From a virus: a stretch of 25,658 bases of DNA. The translations under genes and the position numbers were made by a program. The notes under the pieces were generated by a model. The model had not been told where the DNA came from and made no database searches. It saw only the letters and a program-made list of their open reading frames with translations. The DNA is taken from IMG/VR virus record IMGVR_UViG_3300025736_000175, positions 1 to 25,658 of that record; one strand, given 5' to 3'. This document shows positions 1 to 7,654 of the stretch, piece after piece. Position 1 is the first letter of the stretch; every line of letters starts with the position of its first letter.

Positions 1-4
1 CCAT
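1..4 (-). CDS. Start of the next minus-strand gene (only the start codon is in the window)
   Basis: The complement of bases 4 to 2 is ATG, preceded on the minus strand by AGGAG (9-13) at normal spacing. A gene therefore probably continues leftwards out of the window, in the same direction as the virion genes. Nothing can be said about its product. Confidence 0.45.
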
Positions 5-31
5 AATGCTCCTATTGTTTAAAAGTTAATG

Positions 32-235
32 TTAATCTTTTGAGATTTTACCAATAGCAATATACCCTGTAGCTCCACAAACAGAACAAGGGTAATTATT
101 GGTTCTACCCGTAACTTCACCATCCCCTTCGCAATGATGACAAACGGTATATGTCTTCTTATCCGCTTCTACCTTTGTTTCCAAGTCATCGAGTTTGTCT
201 AAGATAACCTGTAATGTTTCTTGCACAGTCGCCAT
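32..235 (-). CDS. Small zinc-finger protein with DnaJ-like CxxC pairs
   Basis: A 67-residue protein of unknown function. Residues 1-27 are predicted helical and charged. Residues 32-57 hold two CxxC pairs, CHHCEGDGEV and CSVCGATGY, in the CxxCxGxG style of the DnaJ central zinc finger, so it probably folds around one zinc ion. The start is set by AGGAGG just upstream. It follows the beta-helix gene and a small hairpin in the virion gene order. DnaJ-like fingers can bind unfolded protein, so an assembly-helper role is possible, but that is inference. It is one of several short Cys-rich proteins in this phage. Confidence 0.75.
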   Translation of the reverse strand: MATVQETLQVILDKLDDLETKVEADKKTYTVCHHCEGDGEVTGRTNNYPCSVCGATGYIAIGKISKD

Positions 236-252
236 ATTGCCTCCTTTATAAA

Positions 253-276
253 GGGGTGGAAGTTACCAACCACCCC
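253..276 (-). terminator. Hairpin between the beta-helix gene and the small zinc-finger gene
   Basis: On the minus strand GGGGTGG and CCACCCC form a 7-bp GC-rich stem with a 10-nt loop, followed by TTTATAAAGG. The U-run is short, so this may be a weak terminator or an RNA-end stabiliser. The AGGAGG of the next gene starts only a few bases later. Confidence 0.5.
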
Positions 277-292
277 GTCAGATTGTTAAATA

Positions 293-1276
293 TTAAGCTC
301 CGGCAGGAAGTTCTCTGGTCGGATTTGCATTATGTCCAAGACCAACATAGTTACCCATGATATTCTGCACGTTAAAGCCCTTAATTACATCGTGTGCAGC
401 AGAACAGTAGTTTTCAATGACCTTAAGCAACACATTGTCCTCACCGTCAGCATAAGCAGTAATTGCACCAGTTGCACATTCACCTCTACTAAGGTGAGCA
501 CCCATACACTGATTTCCTATGATATAAGTGCTACCACCGGCATTTCTGTTATGGTTTAGATATATCGCGTGAGTTTCTGCATTTATCTTATTGTATCCGA
601 TAGTACTTCCTATTGAATAATGGCTAGAAGCATTTGTTCCAACACTATCAACAGACGCACCGAAAACAAACCCCCAATAGAAACAGTCACCACTGATTGC
701 ACTACCGATAACATTGTTAGTGAATGAGCTTCGATACATAATTACTTTGTCTGAACCATCAAGTCCACCCACTTCATCATAACCAAGTCTAAACCCAGTA
801 GCGTCTGTTGACGTGTCCGTACCGGCATACAACCAACACCCATCAATTATTGAACCTGTCATTAAAGAAACACGACAAGCTGCATATTCTGGATTGGCAC
901 TACTTGAACTAAACATGGTCAAGTTCCGTATCGCTGAATTAGTCATTGCACCAGCATATGAACCACCATCCGTAGGTGTAATCAACACACTATTAGGGGT
1001 TGCTCCCGCACCAATAATCGAAACATCTGTCATGTCACCAGTAATGCTCTCGGCATAAGTTCCAGGAAGCACATAGATTCTGTCTCCCCTCCCAGTCGCA
1101 TCTGCTATTTGAACAGTGAGAGCACGTTGGATAGTCAGAAATGCCTTATCAGGTGTTAATCCGGTATTGCCATCCAGACCGTTAGTCCCGTCTACAAAGT
1201 AGACATTCCCGAAGCATGGTATGTCACTAGGAAATATTGGCATACCCTTATATTTAAAAGTTCCGTAATTACTCAT
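293..1276 (-). CDS. Right-handed beta-helix (pectate-lyase-like fold) virion protein
   Basis: A 327-residue protein. The start (residues 25-55, VYFVDGTNGLDGNTG followed by a K-A-F-T-I-Q-type stretch) is the usual entry to parallel beta-helix proteins of the DUF1565/pectate-lyase-like group. Repeating turns with N, G and short hydrophobic strands follow to about residue 310, such as SAIRNLTMF, GSIIDGCWLY and VIMYRSSFTNNVIG. No catalytic site is recognisable. The position just after the major capsid gene suggests a head decoration or fibre-like protein. A tailspike or host-surface binding protein is the alternative. GGAGAG precedes the ATG. Confidence is high for the fold and low for the exact role. 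Confidence 0.8.
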   Translation of the reverse strand: MSNYGTFKYKGMPIFPSDIPCFGNVYFVDGTNGLDGNTGLTPDKAFLTIQRALTVQIADATGRGDRIYVLPGTYAESITGDMTDVSIIGAGATPNSVLITPTDGGSYAGAMTNSAIRNLTMFSSSSANPEYAACRVSLMTGSIIDGCWLYAGTDTSTDATGFRLGYDEVGGLDGSDKVIMYRSSFTNNVIGSAISGDCFYWGFVFGASVDSVGTNASSHYSIGSTIGYNKINAETHAIYLNHNRNAGGSTYIIGNQCMGAHLSRGECATGAITAYADGEDNVLLKVIENYCSAAHDVIKGFNVQNIMGNYVGLGHNANPTRELPAGA

Positions 1277-1322
1277 TCTATCTCTCCTTTAGCCAGACGT
1301 TATAGTGCCTGAGCTATATAGA

Positions 1323-1340
1323 GGGGGAGCCATCACCCCC
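1323..1340 (-). terminator. GC hairpin just downstream of the major capsid gene
   Basis: On the minus strand GGGGG and CCCCC flank an 8-nt loop, about 40 nt after the capsid stop codon. Only TCTATATAG follows, so it is a poor intrinsic terminator. A partial terminator or 3'-end protector between the most highly expressed gene and its neighbour is the likely role. The same layout occurs at 253-276. Confidence 0.4.
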
Positions 1341-1379
1341 CCAATTAAAGAGGTTTAAGCTATAATGGTAGCTGTTTGT

Positions 1380-2306
1380 TTAGGTAACAGCATGACCATA
1401 TGCCCATCTCCAGTTTTTGAATCCATACCCAATCCTGAAATACATGGACTGTTGAACAATCTTGGTCTGGAAATCAATATTGGTTGCAGATTCTGGCGCG
1501 ACTCTCTCTATCCATACCAAATCACGTTTCTGGGCATCGAGATCGACCATAAACCAGTTATTCGTATCGCTATCATCCATCCTCAGATATGGAATAACCT
1601 TATACCGGCCATAATCCATGTTCTTATCTTCCCCTACGGTATCATATCCCTTTGGGGTTCCGACTATCTCATAGGCTTCATCAGCGAGATTATCAGGGAC
1701 TATAAGACCGAGATTATCTGAAATCTCATACCTCTCAGAAATATCATCCCTGAATTTCCGCATCAAAACCCTTGTAGCTGCCACAGCGGTTTTACTAAAC
1801 GCCGTGGTTCCACTATTGTCAAAACCTACAGATGTAGATGTCCCTGACTTAGTGGTATGTGAAGAACTACAAAGAGATACACCTTCCTCAGATTCCATGA
1901 AATCAAAAGCAGAAGAGAACGCATTGGTGAATGTCTTTACACCGTACTTCTCACGCACTCTATGAGCGGCTCGCAAAAGCCCTTTAGCATCATTGACTAA
2001 AACCTGATACTTATTGTCGTCCAAGAACTTACGCTCCCACTGTAATCCGCCTCCGAACTCACCGGGTTCAATTTTAGTATGAAAGCCTGGATAGACCGAA
2101 AGATACGTTATCTTTCCATTAAATTTCGGAATATCAGGCACATTCCCTACAGCATAGAATTCCTCCCAAGCACTATCAGAATCAAGCATCCGATAGATTG
2201 TGGGTATCATAGAAGGAAGTTCTTTAAATGCTTCAGGCCCAGTTACTTCTTTTAAATCAGCGACAAGTAATCTAACAAATGCCGCGCTATCCAATGGATT
2301 AGCCAT
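1380..2306 (-). CDS. Major capsid protein, Mu gpT-like family
   Basis: A 308-residue protein, a usual size for HK97-fold shell subunits. The segment around residues 88-125 (ERKFLDDNKYQVLVNDAKGL, then a helix ending in TFTNAF) and the later strand-rich half (NLGLIVPDNLADEAYEIVGT, VWIERVAPES) match what I know of the Mu-like major head subunit gpT family. The surrounding order portal, scaffold-like, capsid supports this. The extra stretch at residues 138-165 is rich in S, T and G and may be a surface loop. The start follows AAGGAGG. No long N-terminal prodomain is evident, consistent with the separate scaffold-like gene upstream. Confidence 0.85.
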   Translation of the reverse strand: MANPLDSAAFVRLLVADLKEVTGPEAFKELPSMIPTIYRMLDSDSAWEEFYAVGNVPDIPKFNGKITYLSVYPGFHTKIEPGEFGGGLQWERKFLDDNKYQVLVNDAKGLLRAAHRVREKYGVKTFTNAFSSAFDFMESEEGVSLCSSSHTTKSGTSTSVGFDNSGTTAFSKTAVAATRVLMRKFRDDISERYEISDNLGLIVPDNLADEAYEIVGTPKGYDTVGEDKNMDYGRYKVIPYLRMDDSDTNNWFMVDLDAQKRDLVWIERVAPESATNIDFQTKIVQQSMYFRIGYGFKNWRWAYGHAVT

Positions 2307-2324
2307 TATTTATCCTCCTTCCTT

Positions 2325-3149
2325 TTAAGCTCTACCAGTTGCGGTAGGCAACCAATTTGTTGCGGCCCACTGAAACTCTACATACTCTTTGTCTGCTTCA
2401 GCAAGGTCGAGTCTGATTACATTAATTTGATAGGCATAACTGCCAACAGCGGCGTTAATGTCAAAAGATAATGAATAATTCGACAACTGCGCTGCGCCTA
2501 TACCAAATAGCGGCATATTTACTAATACACATGTATCATCCGTAGCCACATCTGCATACGTTGGGGTATACCACGTATGAATAGTGGCATGAGTAGAATA
2601 TACCATTCTGTATGCGCCCTTATTGGCACCAGTCCTAAAATAAATGGTTGAATATCCTGGAACACTGGCAACTGACATTGCACTGGTTGTGCATCCAGTT
2701 CCAGCCTCGCTACCAGTGGTAACTGTCCCAACTACTGGGGCCACCGGCGCAGCCGTATCGGTATCATCAACCAAATTAACCCTAAGAACTGTAGTAGGAT
2801 CAACGAGATCAACCTTTACAAAAGGTTGACGTCCGCCATTGATATATGGCCCATCAGTGAGAACAAACTCATTGGTCGAATCGTGGGGAGTAGACCAAGC
2901 AATATACTCAGTTTTAATCCCTCCAGTTCCACTATACAAAGGTCTCCTGTTATTTGTACCGATAATGACACCAAACGGAATATCATAATGACTATTCCAA
3001 AGACTGGCTGACAGGGGCAACATTTCAAGACCTTCATGAGTTGCTATATTTTGCATATCCTGACCTGCCATCCCACCAACATATAGTGTGGCGTCTTTTT
3101 CTATTGGGCACCATATCGCTTGAGGAGAATCGTGAACTACGCTAAACAT
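2325..3149 (-). CDS. Unrecognised virion protein between zinc protein and major capsid protein
   Basis: A 274-residue protein that I do not recognise. It begins without a signal peptide and is predicted to be mostly beta. The middle (residues 120-175) is rich in T, G, S, V and A, like a linker or Ig-type sandwich. The end contains LDLAEADKEYVEFQWAATNW. It lies 18 nt upstream of the major capsid gene and shares its orientation, so a head decoration, cement or head-fibre protein is the best guess. The GC-rich, Gly/Thr-rich composition resembles the capsid and beta-helix genes. AAAGGAG precedes the ATG. Confidence 0.7.
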   Translation of the reverse strand: MFSVVHDSPQAIWCPIEKDATLYVGGMAGQDMQNIATHEGLEMLPLSASLWNSHYDIPFGVIIGTNNRRPLYSGTGGIKTEYIAWSTPHDSTNEFVLTDGPYINGGRQPFVKVDLVDPTTVLRVNLVDDTDTAAPVAPVVGTVTTGSEAGTGCTTSAMSVASVPGYSTIYFRTGANKGAYRMVYSTHATIHTWYTPTYADVATDDTCVLVNMPLFGIGAAQLSNYSLSFDINAAVGSYAYQINVIRLDLAEADKEYVEFQWAATNWLPTATGRA

Positions 3150-3174
3150 AATAATCTCCTTTCATTGTTAATAA

Positions 3175-3522
3175 TTAATAGTCCCCTCGCCAATTCGGGC
3201 TCCCGCACATAGGACAACCGGAATTTATCACTGGTTTATACCGAGTAGATGTCCATTCACCGCCGGCGGCTTCGCAGATAGCCTGTGTTGAACCGGCAGC
3301 TCCAAAGCAATGATAGACTTCGCTACCATATTGATCTAACTGGGTATATACAGTCGGGGTTATGTTTGCTTCACTCTCAGAATCTCCGAGAGCATCCCTA
3401 TCCAGATTGCAAATCCAGCCACAGTTCCAGCATTTATAATACTTGCCGGCATCTTCGCCATCGCCTCTTATGGAATTACCTTTCAAGGGGATGGTTCTAC
3501 TGCGTTTTCCTATGGCTCCCAT
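3175..3522 (-). CDS. Zinc-ribbon protein in the capsid gene cluster
   Basis: A 115-residue protein. One knuckle is at residues 31-38 (CWNCGWIC). The second is near the C terminus (CPMCGSPNW). About 65 residues separate them, including two more cysteines (HCFG, ICEAAGG). The outer pairs could form one zinc ribbon with a long inserted loop. The N terminus is basic (GKRSRTIPLKG). It sits between the scaffold-like gene and the unknown virion gene, so a structural or assembly role is likely. Such zinc proteins are occasionally seen beside capsid genes in environmental phages, but I cannot assign a named family. Confidence 0.75.
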   Translation of the reverse strand: MGAIGKRSRTIPLKGNSIRGDGEDAGKYYKCWNCGWICNLDRDALGDSESEANITPTVYTQLDQYGSEVYHCFGAAGSTQAICEAAGGEWTSTRYKPVINSGCPMCGSPNWRGDY

Positions 3523-3531
3523 ATTACAACC

Positions 3532-4335
3532 TTACTTCCTTGCCTCATTGTTTATGCCGGTTATCGATAACGGCAAATCAGCTTTGAGGTATTTCTTAAC
3601 CTGTTCCTCACTTAACCCCCGTCTTTTGATGAAGTCTTTAGCTGCATCATCTAAGGGAGGAAGATCGGAATCGGTATCTTTACCTGTACTTCTAATTTCG
3701 TCTCCTTCAACTCCACTTCCCAAGGGAGGTGTTTTTTCACCATTGCCCCTAATTGGGACTTTCTTCTTTTGAAAACTGAGTTGCTTATTGTAAAAAGCCC
3801 TCGTAGCCTTATGATAGTTAGCTTCGGCATCCCTCGTTCCATCACTTGAATGCACAAAATTAAAGTTAGCTTCCAATTCTTTTATTATTGCCGCATGAAT
3901 ATCTCCGTCTTCATCTAAGCCAAACCCATCTATTGTTCTGCCATATGCTATCTGATATTTGTTTTTACTGGCATCCTCTTCATCTCTTTGTGCTTTCAAT
4001 TCCTGTCTCAATGTCTTTCTAGTAACAAATTCCTCTTCAGTCTCTTCCTCACTGCCAGCACCGGATTGTAAACTGAGTAATCTCTCAACTGAACCGGAGA
4101 TATCCTCCAACCGTTCATTGGTACTTCTTTCAATGGCACTGATTCTTCTGCCTAATGCAGAGCGTTCCCTGTGTTCTTTTTCCTTATCTGATAATTCTGC
4201 ATCTATCTCGGTTTGTTCCTCTTCTGTTCCGATTGTTTCTGTTGTTTCAGCCTCTTGCGTTCCTTCTACTTCTTTAATTTCACCATCAGTCACAGTAGCA
4301 TCAGCTACTTTTTCTTCCTTTGGCTTTGTTGTCAT
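3532..4335 (-). CDS. Probable capsid scaffolding protein
   Basis: A 267-residue, highly charged protein. Residues 1-45 are acidic and low complexity (E, T, D). A predicted coiled coil with SALGRRISAIERSTNERLED follows to about residue 100, then helical and disordered stretches. A compact C terminus (residues 222-260) contains AAKDFIKRRGLSEEQVKKYL. Acidic N terminus, coiled coil, basic helical tail and a place between portal and capsid genes are typical of phage scaffold proteins, in which the C-terminal helix contacts the shell. No protease motif is visible. The identification rests on composition and position, not on a sequence family. Confidence 0.7.
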   Translation of the reverse strand: MTTKPKEEKVADATVTDGEIKEVEGTQEAETTETIGTEEEQTEIDAELSDKEKEHRERSALGRRISAIERSTNERLEDISGSVERLLSLQSGAGSEEETEEEFVTRKTLRQELKAQRDEEDASKNKYQIAYGRTIDGFGLDEDGDIHAAIIKELEANFNFVHSSDGTRDAEANYHKATRAFYNKQLSFQKKKVPIRGNGEKTPPLGSGVEGDEIRSTGKDTDSDLPPLDDAAKDFIKRRGLSEEQVKKYLKADLPLSITGINNEARK

Positions 4336-4339
4336 TGTT

Positions 4340-4669
4340 CTATCCTTCCTTTAATTGTTTAAGGTTTCTATTGTACTCATTTATCTTACTCACCCATCTC
4401 AGTGATAGATTCTTTGCTGCCCTGAAATCTGCCCTGTCCTTATCGGTAGCACTTTCATCGATAATTTTATCCAGTTTGCTTTCCATCGTGTCGATAAGGT
4501 CCGTTAAGAGTTCGCTCCCTAATGGAGAATTAAAGGCGTTAAGAAATTGCTCATTCTTGCCGAGTGCTGACAATAACCTCCCTGCCATCTCCTTGCCTTT
4601 TTTCCCATGTTTGTTGATATAATCTTCTATATCCATTAAAGTTCTGTTTGGTTTAATAGTATCCGCCAC
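4340..4669 (-). CDS. Small helical protein after the portal gene
   Basis: A 109-residue, largely alpha-helical and charged protein with no recognised domain. Helices such as IEDYINKHGKKGKEMAGRLL and DLIDTMESKLDKIIDE suggest a coiled or bundled small protein. Its start overlaps the portal end by 17 nt and its ribosome site lies inside the portal gene, so the two are translationally coupled. It ends 4 nt before the scaffold-like gene. A head-assembly accessory role is plausible from position only. Confidence 0.7.
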   Translation of the reverse strand: MADTIKPNRTLMDIEDYINKHGKKGKEMAGRLLSALGKNEQFLNAFNSPLGSELLTDLIDTMESKLDKIIDESATDKDRADFRAAKNLSLRWVSKINEYNRNLKQLKEG

Positions 4670-6638
4670 CGGCTCCCTCCCTTGTTTGAGTTTCCATCCC
4701 TGACATCGGGACTTGGTTTTGATTACTCATGCCACCACCCATGCCAGACTGTTCTCCTGCCTGTTCTTCCCCCTGGCCACCCTTTTGTTGTATCGGAATA
4801 TCAGGGTTAAGAAATATGTTCGCAAAATTAGTAGGTTCATCTCCCATGAGTTTGAACATTTCAAGAAGAATATAATTAACCATTTTTGCACTATCAGGAT
4901 GTTGGATCTGCATGACATAGCCTAATGCTTGCGTCCAGGTTTTGAGCTTCATACCCTTAGACTGCTCTGTCTCTATGGATTGGGATAAAGGCTTATAGGT
5001 ATAGTTTAAGACAGGGTTAAAGGAATAAACTTTCTCTCCCATCAGCTTAACCGCAGTTTGTTCTGTGGCAAACGCCCATGTCATTTGTTGGATCATCCAG
5101 TAAAGCTCTGTTAAGAAGGTAAACTCAAAGGTGAGAGATTTATAATTGGTGCGTATATTGGTACTACCTTCGGCTCCGGCCACAGCCGTTGCGGTCGTGC
5201 TTGCCTTACCAGGTAAATCTCCCATCGTTGTGGGAAAGATCGAATTAACCTGCTGCATCTTGTTAGTTAGTATTCCAATTTGCGATAAGGCCCCTTGAAT
5301 ATCATCACTGATTGTAAATTCCTGCAAATCCTTTTCGGGATCTTCCAATTCTATTACATGCTCGGGTTCAAAAAAGATTGTATTGTTATCTTCGGTTACA
5401 TCACGCTTGCCTTTTAAGGTTGGTAATGTAGCGAGCATTACCCTGTCTTGGCTTATATTGAAAGTATCATCTATACCTATCTGAATTTCACGGGAATATT
5501 TGCCATCTCCTATCCCATTATCTTTCGTAGGGTGGATATAACATAAACCACGAATAACAGGCTTAAACGGAACTCCCTCAGAACTTACGTTCGGTGTGGG
5601 GTGATATGCTATAAGGGTAGAATGTCCGGCAGATACGGCAAATATAATTACCATTTCTATGAACTCGGCCTTGGGTTTGATAGTGCCAAACTGATCTATC
5701 CCTGGTTCGGCCTTGATAGGAGTATCATTCTCATCTCGTTCTTTTACTATTGCCCAGGACCTGCCATAGCGTTTCAATATATCAAAGTATTTCTCTCCGG
5801 CATAGTCTGTGCGGTTTTGTGTATTCTCTTTATTGTCTGTTTCCTTTGAAGTTTGGGTATCAGGTTCACCTGACATTTCTTCCAAAAGATGAAGATTAAA
5901 ATAACCTGCCTTACTTTGATCCGCTTTGAGTTTGCTAAGAGATTGTTCTTTTCTGGTAATAACCCAGTCTTTCTCCTGTAATGAGTATGTATAGCGATTA
6001 TCAGTGAAGACATTTCGGGGATCTAATATTTCATAATTAAATCTATCTATAACAGGAATATCCCCATAAACAGGTTCCTCTTCGATCTCCGTGGCTGGAA
6101 TTTGAATAGATGGATCTGTAATCTTGTTGCCGTAGGTATCGACATCGAGTTCAATAGTTTTATGTGTTACCCCAATCACCTCTCTTTTAGTTTTCTGTTC
6201 CCACCAACATTCAGCATAGACATAGCCGGAAAGATTGTTGAGCACTTTACCACGGACAAATTTCTGATAATGGTAGAGGTGCTTCTGGTTGAGGGTACGA
6301 TTGATTAGCTCTTTAGTAGCAGCAGCAGCATCTAAGGATTCTTGCCCCTCGTCCTCTACATAGGTCTCCACAAAATCTCTGGTCTGGAAGTATTGATTAA
6401 CGTCTATGGAAGTCTGGGTAAGGATGTGTGAGGGAAATTCAGGTATAGAAATATCACTTTGCCAGTCATAGTTCTTCTCTTCCCGTTCTGAATCTAAGAG
6501 GGCTATATATGCTTCGAAGTCTCTATTGTCAGCCTGGCGATTAATTTGAGAGGTAATATATTCACCGGATACTATACGTTTGGCTAACTCGGACTCTATA
6601 TTCTCATCAAAATTGTGTTTGGTTTTTGGTTTGGCCAT
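4653..6638 (-). CDS. Portal (head-tail connector) protein
   Basis: A 661-residue protein forming the ring through which DNA enters and leaves the head. Its size and pattern fit the larger P22/T7-type connectors: an N-terminal helical clip region (RDFEAYIALLDSER, NYDWQSDISIPEFP), a wing with HLYHYQKFVRGKVLNNLSGY, a beta region with DRFNYEILDPRNVFTDNRYT, and a helical stem around residues 440-530. The C-terminal 60 residues are Gly/Gln-rich and disordered (GGQGEEQAGEQSGMGGGMS). The terminase-portal-scaffold-capsid order supports the call. It overlaps the upstream small basic gene by one base (TAATG), so translation is coupled. Assignment is by pattern, not search. Confidence 0.85.
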   Translation of the reverse strand: MAKPKTKHNFDENIESELAKRIVSGEYITSQINRQADNRDFEAYIALLDSEREEKNYDWQSDISIPEFPSHILTQTSIDVNQYFQTRDFVETYVEDEGQESLDAAAATKELINRTLNQKHLYHYQKFVRGKVLNNLSGYVYAECWWEQKTKREVIGVTHKTIELDVDTYGNKITDPSIQIPATEIEEEPVYGDIPVIDRFNYEILDPRNVFTDNRYTYSLQEKDWVITRKEQSLSKLKADQSKAGYFNLHLLEEMSGEPDTQTSKETDNKENTQNRTDYAGEKYFDILKRYGRSWAIVKERDENDTPIKAEPGIDQFGTIKPKAEFIEMVIIFAVSAGHSTLIAYHPTPNVSSEGVPFKPVIRGLCYIHPTKDNGIGDGKYSREIQIGIDDTFNISQDRVMLATLPTLKGKRDVTEDNNTIFFEPEHVIELEDPEKDLQEFTISDDIQGALSQIGILTNKMQQVNSIFPTTMGDLPGKASTTATAVAGAEGSTNIRTNYKSLTFEFTFLTELYWMIQQMTWAFATEQTAVKLMGEKVYSFNPVLNYTYKPLSQSIETEQSKGMKLKTWTQALGYVMQIQHPDSAKMVNYILLEMFKLMGDEPTNFANIFLNPDIPIQQKGGQGEEQAGEQSGMGGGMSNQNQVPMSGMETQTREGAGGGYY

Positions 6639-6802
6639 TACTTTTTCTTTTTTGCTGGTTTCCCTGTGGGTTTCCAGCCATGTCTTACAGCATTTAAGAG
6701 TCTTGCTTGTTTCTTCGCCTTTGCTTTAGTGGTATTTTTAGCAGACACTTTTTTATTATGGCTAACTCGATAACCATCAATCTTCTTAATGTGAACAGGC
6801 AT
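6638..6802 (-). CDS. Small basic protein upstream of portal
   Basis: A 54-residue, very basic protein beginning MPVHIKKIDGYRV, with KKQARLLNAVRHGWKPTG near the end and a final KPAKKKK. Tiny basic proteins like this are common next to terminase and portal genes, but no function is assigned. It is joined at both ends by TAATG stop-start overlaps: with the 42-residue gene upstream and with portal downstream. The three are therefore probably translated in series. DNA or RNA binding is suggested only by charge. Confidence 0.7.
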   Translation of the reverse strand: MPVHIKKIDGYRVSHNKKVSAKNTTKAKAKKQARLLNAVRHGWKPTGKPAKKKK

Positions 6803-6930
6803 TATTTAGCCTTCCGGCGTAATCCCGTGCCTCTTGCAGGCAACTTACTGGAGCCATATAAGCGTTTATGACGTGCCTTTCGCTCTGCCTCTGATCTTGG
6901 TTTCCCATTCCGTCTTGTTCCTGCTGCCAT
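6802..6930 (-). CDS. 42-residue arginine/lysine-rich protein
   Basis: This short ORF begins MAAGTRRNGKPRSEAERKAR and ends RGTGLRRKAK. GGAG lies 8 nt before its ATG, and its stop overlaps the next start (TAATG). It is the first gene after the terminator hairpin at 6946-6999 and so the first gene of the virion operon. Strong basic charge suggests nucleic-acid contact. No family is recognised. Confidence 0.65.
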   Translation of the reverse strand: MAAGTRRNGKPRSEAERKARHKRLYGSSKLPARGTGLRRKAK

Positions 6931-6945
6931 GGTTATATCTCCTAA

Positions 6946-6999
6946 TAAAAAAGCCCCTTCAAATACAGGTAATTGTAAGTCCTGTATCCGAAGAGGCTT
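6946..6999 (-). terminator. Intrinsic terminator in the late leader
   Basis: On the minus strand AAGCC pairs with GGCTT, CTTC with GAAG, and ATACAGG with CCTGTAT, giving a long two-part stem with an 11-nt loop. A run of T (TTTTTT) follows directly. This is a textbook Rho-independent terminator placed after the promoter at 7154-7182 and before the virion genes, so it would stop transcription unless it is read through or antiterminated. Confidence 0.8.
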
Positions 7000-7027
7000 A
7001 GTTGCGTGTTCGGGTTGACCTTAAAAT

Positions 7028-7150
7028 TTAATTATCTTTTTTTAAGCTCCCATTTTCTTTTTCCTCCTCACATAGTTTTTTAAGCAATCCCGCTAAATGA
7101 TACAATGATCGGTAAACTGCTTTTAATATTTCTTTAGTATCTTGTTTCAT
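7028..7150 (-). CDS. Possible 40-residue helical ORF in the late leader
   Basis: A short ORF beginning MKQDTKEILKAVYRSLYHL and ending in charged residues (CEEEKENGSLKKDN). The amphipathic pattern looks protein-like. However, no Shine-Dalgarno site precedes the ATG, and the start of transcription predicted from the promoter at 7154-7182 falls about 3 bases inside the ORF. It could be translated only from longer transcripts. The stretch may instead be an untranslated leader. Confidence 0.3.
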   Translation of the reverse strand: MKQDTKEILKAVYRSLYHLAGLLKKLCEEEKENGSLKKDN

Positions 7151-7153
7151 AAA

Positions 7154-7182
7154 ATTTTAAATTAATAGAAATTGTTTGTCAA
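7154..7182 (-). promoter_or_regulatory. Strong sigma70-type promoter for the late leader
   Basis: The minus strand reads TTGACA (7182-7177), a 17-nt spacer, then TAAAAT (7159-7154). The -35 box is perfect, the -10 box is five of six, and the spacing is ideal. It points towards the terminator at 6946-6999 and the virion genes. Confidence 0.75.
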
Positions 7183-7191
7183 GTTATTTTA

Positions 7192-7341
7192 TTATATTTT
7201 AAATAACACCGGGGTCATTACCTTCTTCAGCACACCCTTCTTACATTTTGGGCATTTAATCTTTTCATTGTACTTGGCTAAAGGCACAATATATTCAAAA
7301 CTTTTATTACATTTGGGACATTTGAGTTCGTATAGTGGAAT
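7192..7341 (-). CDS. FmdB-like zinc ribbon with an apparent ATT start
   Basis: If it starts at ATT (7341-7339), the 49-residue product reads I/M-PLYELKCPKCNKSFEY, then KIKCPKCKKGVLKKV. That is the classic FmdB-type zinc ribbon (MPxYEYxCxxC, then CPxC), which normally starts Met-Pro. AAAAAAGG lies 8 nt upstream of the ATT. A longer reading from an ATG at 7590 would give 132 residues but needs 80 residues overlapping a gene in another frame (7307-7633) that has its own ribosome site. FmdB ribbons are proposed regulators. A start at an upstream ATG cannot be excluded. Confidence 0.6.
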   Translation of the reverse strand: MPLYELKCPKCNKSFEYIVPLAKYNEKIKCPKCKKGVLKKVMTPVLFKI

Positions 7342-7633
7342 AATCGTTACCTTTTTTAATGATTCTATGTTTGTTAAATAAGATGCACAAAAGACAATGA
7401 ACATAATCAACTTGTCTTTGTAATGCAGTATAATGTGAATACTTATCATATTGATGAGAAAACCAACAACCCGCCCTAAAATATAATATAAATAAAGGAT
7501 TCCATAAAAAAGCAAAAAAGATAGCACAGCATATAGGAATATTATCTTGCTTAGCTCGTTTCGTATGGAAGTAAGGTGATAATATATCACCAGGTGCTTT
7601 CCCTGTAAGTTTATAAATAAATAGCATAATCAT
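7307..7633 (-). CDS. Small protein with one membrane segment
   Basis: A 108-residue ORF starting after ACAAGGA. It begins MIMLFIYKLTGKAPGDIL and has a hydrophobic stretch around residues 34-52 (CCAIFFAFLWNPLFILYF) that could cross the membrane. The rest is polar with several Cys and His. It overlaps the FmdB-like ORF by 35 nt. No family is recognised. The competing ORF in the other frame over 7342-7590 lacks a good ribosome site, which favours this one. Confidence 0.5.
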   Translation of the reverse strand: MIMLFIYKLTGKAPGDILSPYFHTKRAKQDNIPICCAIFFAFLWNPLFILYFRAGCWFSHQYDKYSHYTALQRQVDYVHCLLCILFNKHRIIKKGNDYSTIRTQMSQM

Positions 7634-7654
7634 CTATTCCTTGTTGATTGTTTA

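Noticed and set aside
332-4622. Plus-strand ORFs of 60-130 codons opposite the capsid, scaffold and zinc-protein genes
   Set aside because: They lie antisense to long, well-supported minus-strand genes, lack ribosome sites and have compositions expected of reverse frames.
6951-7018. tRNA-like reading of the leader (GTTCGGG near a hairpin)
   Set aside because: No cloverleaf, no acceptor-stem pairing and no anticodon arm. The hairpin plus T-run is an intrinsic terminator.
7342-7590. N-terminal extension of the FmdB-like ORF to 132 residues with a membrane segment
   Set aside because: It has no ribosome site and overlaps the 7307-7633 ORF, which has one. The zinc ribbon alone matches the usual family length.
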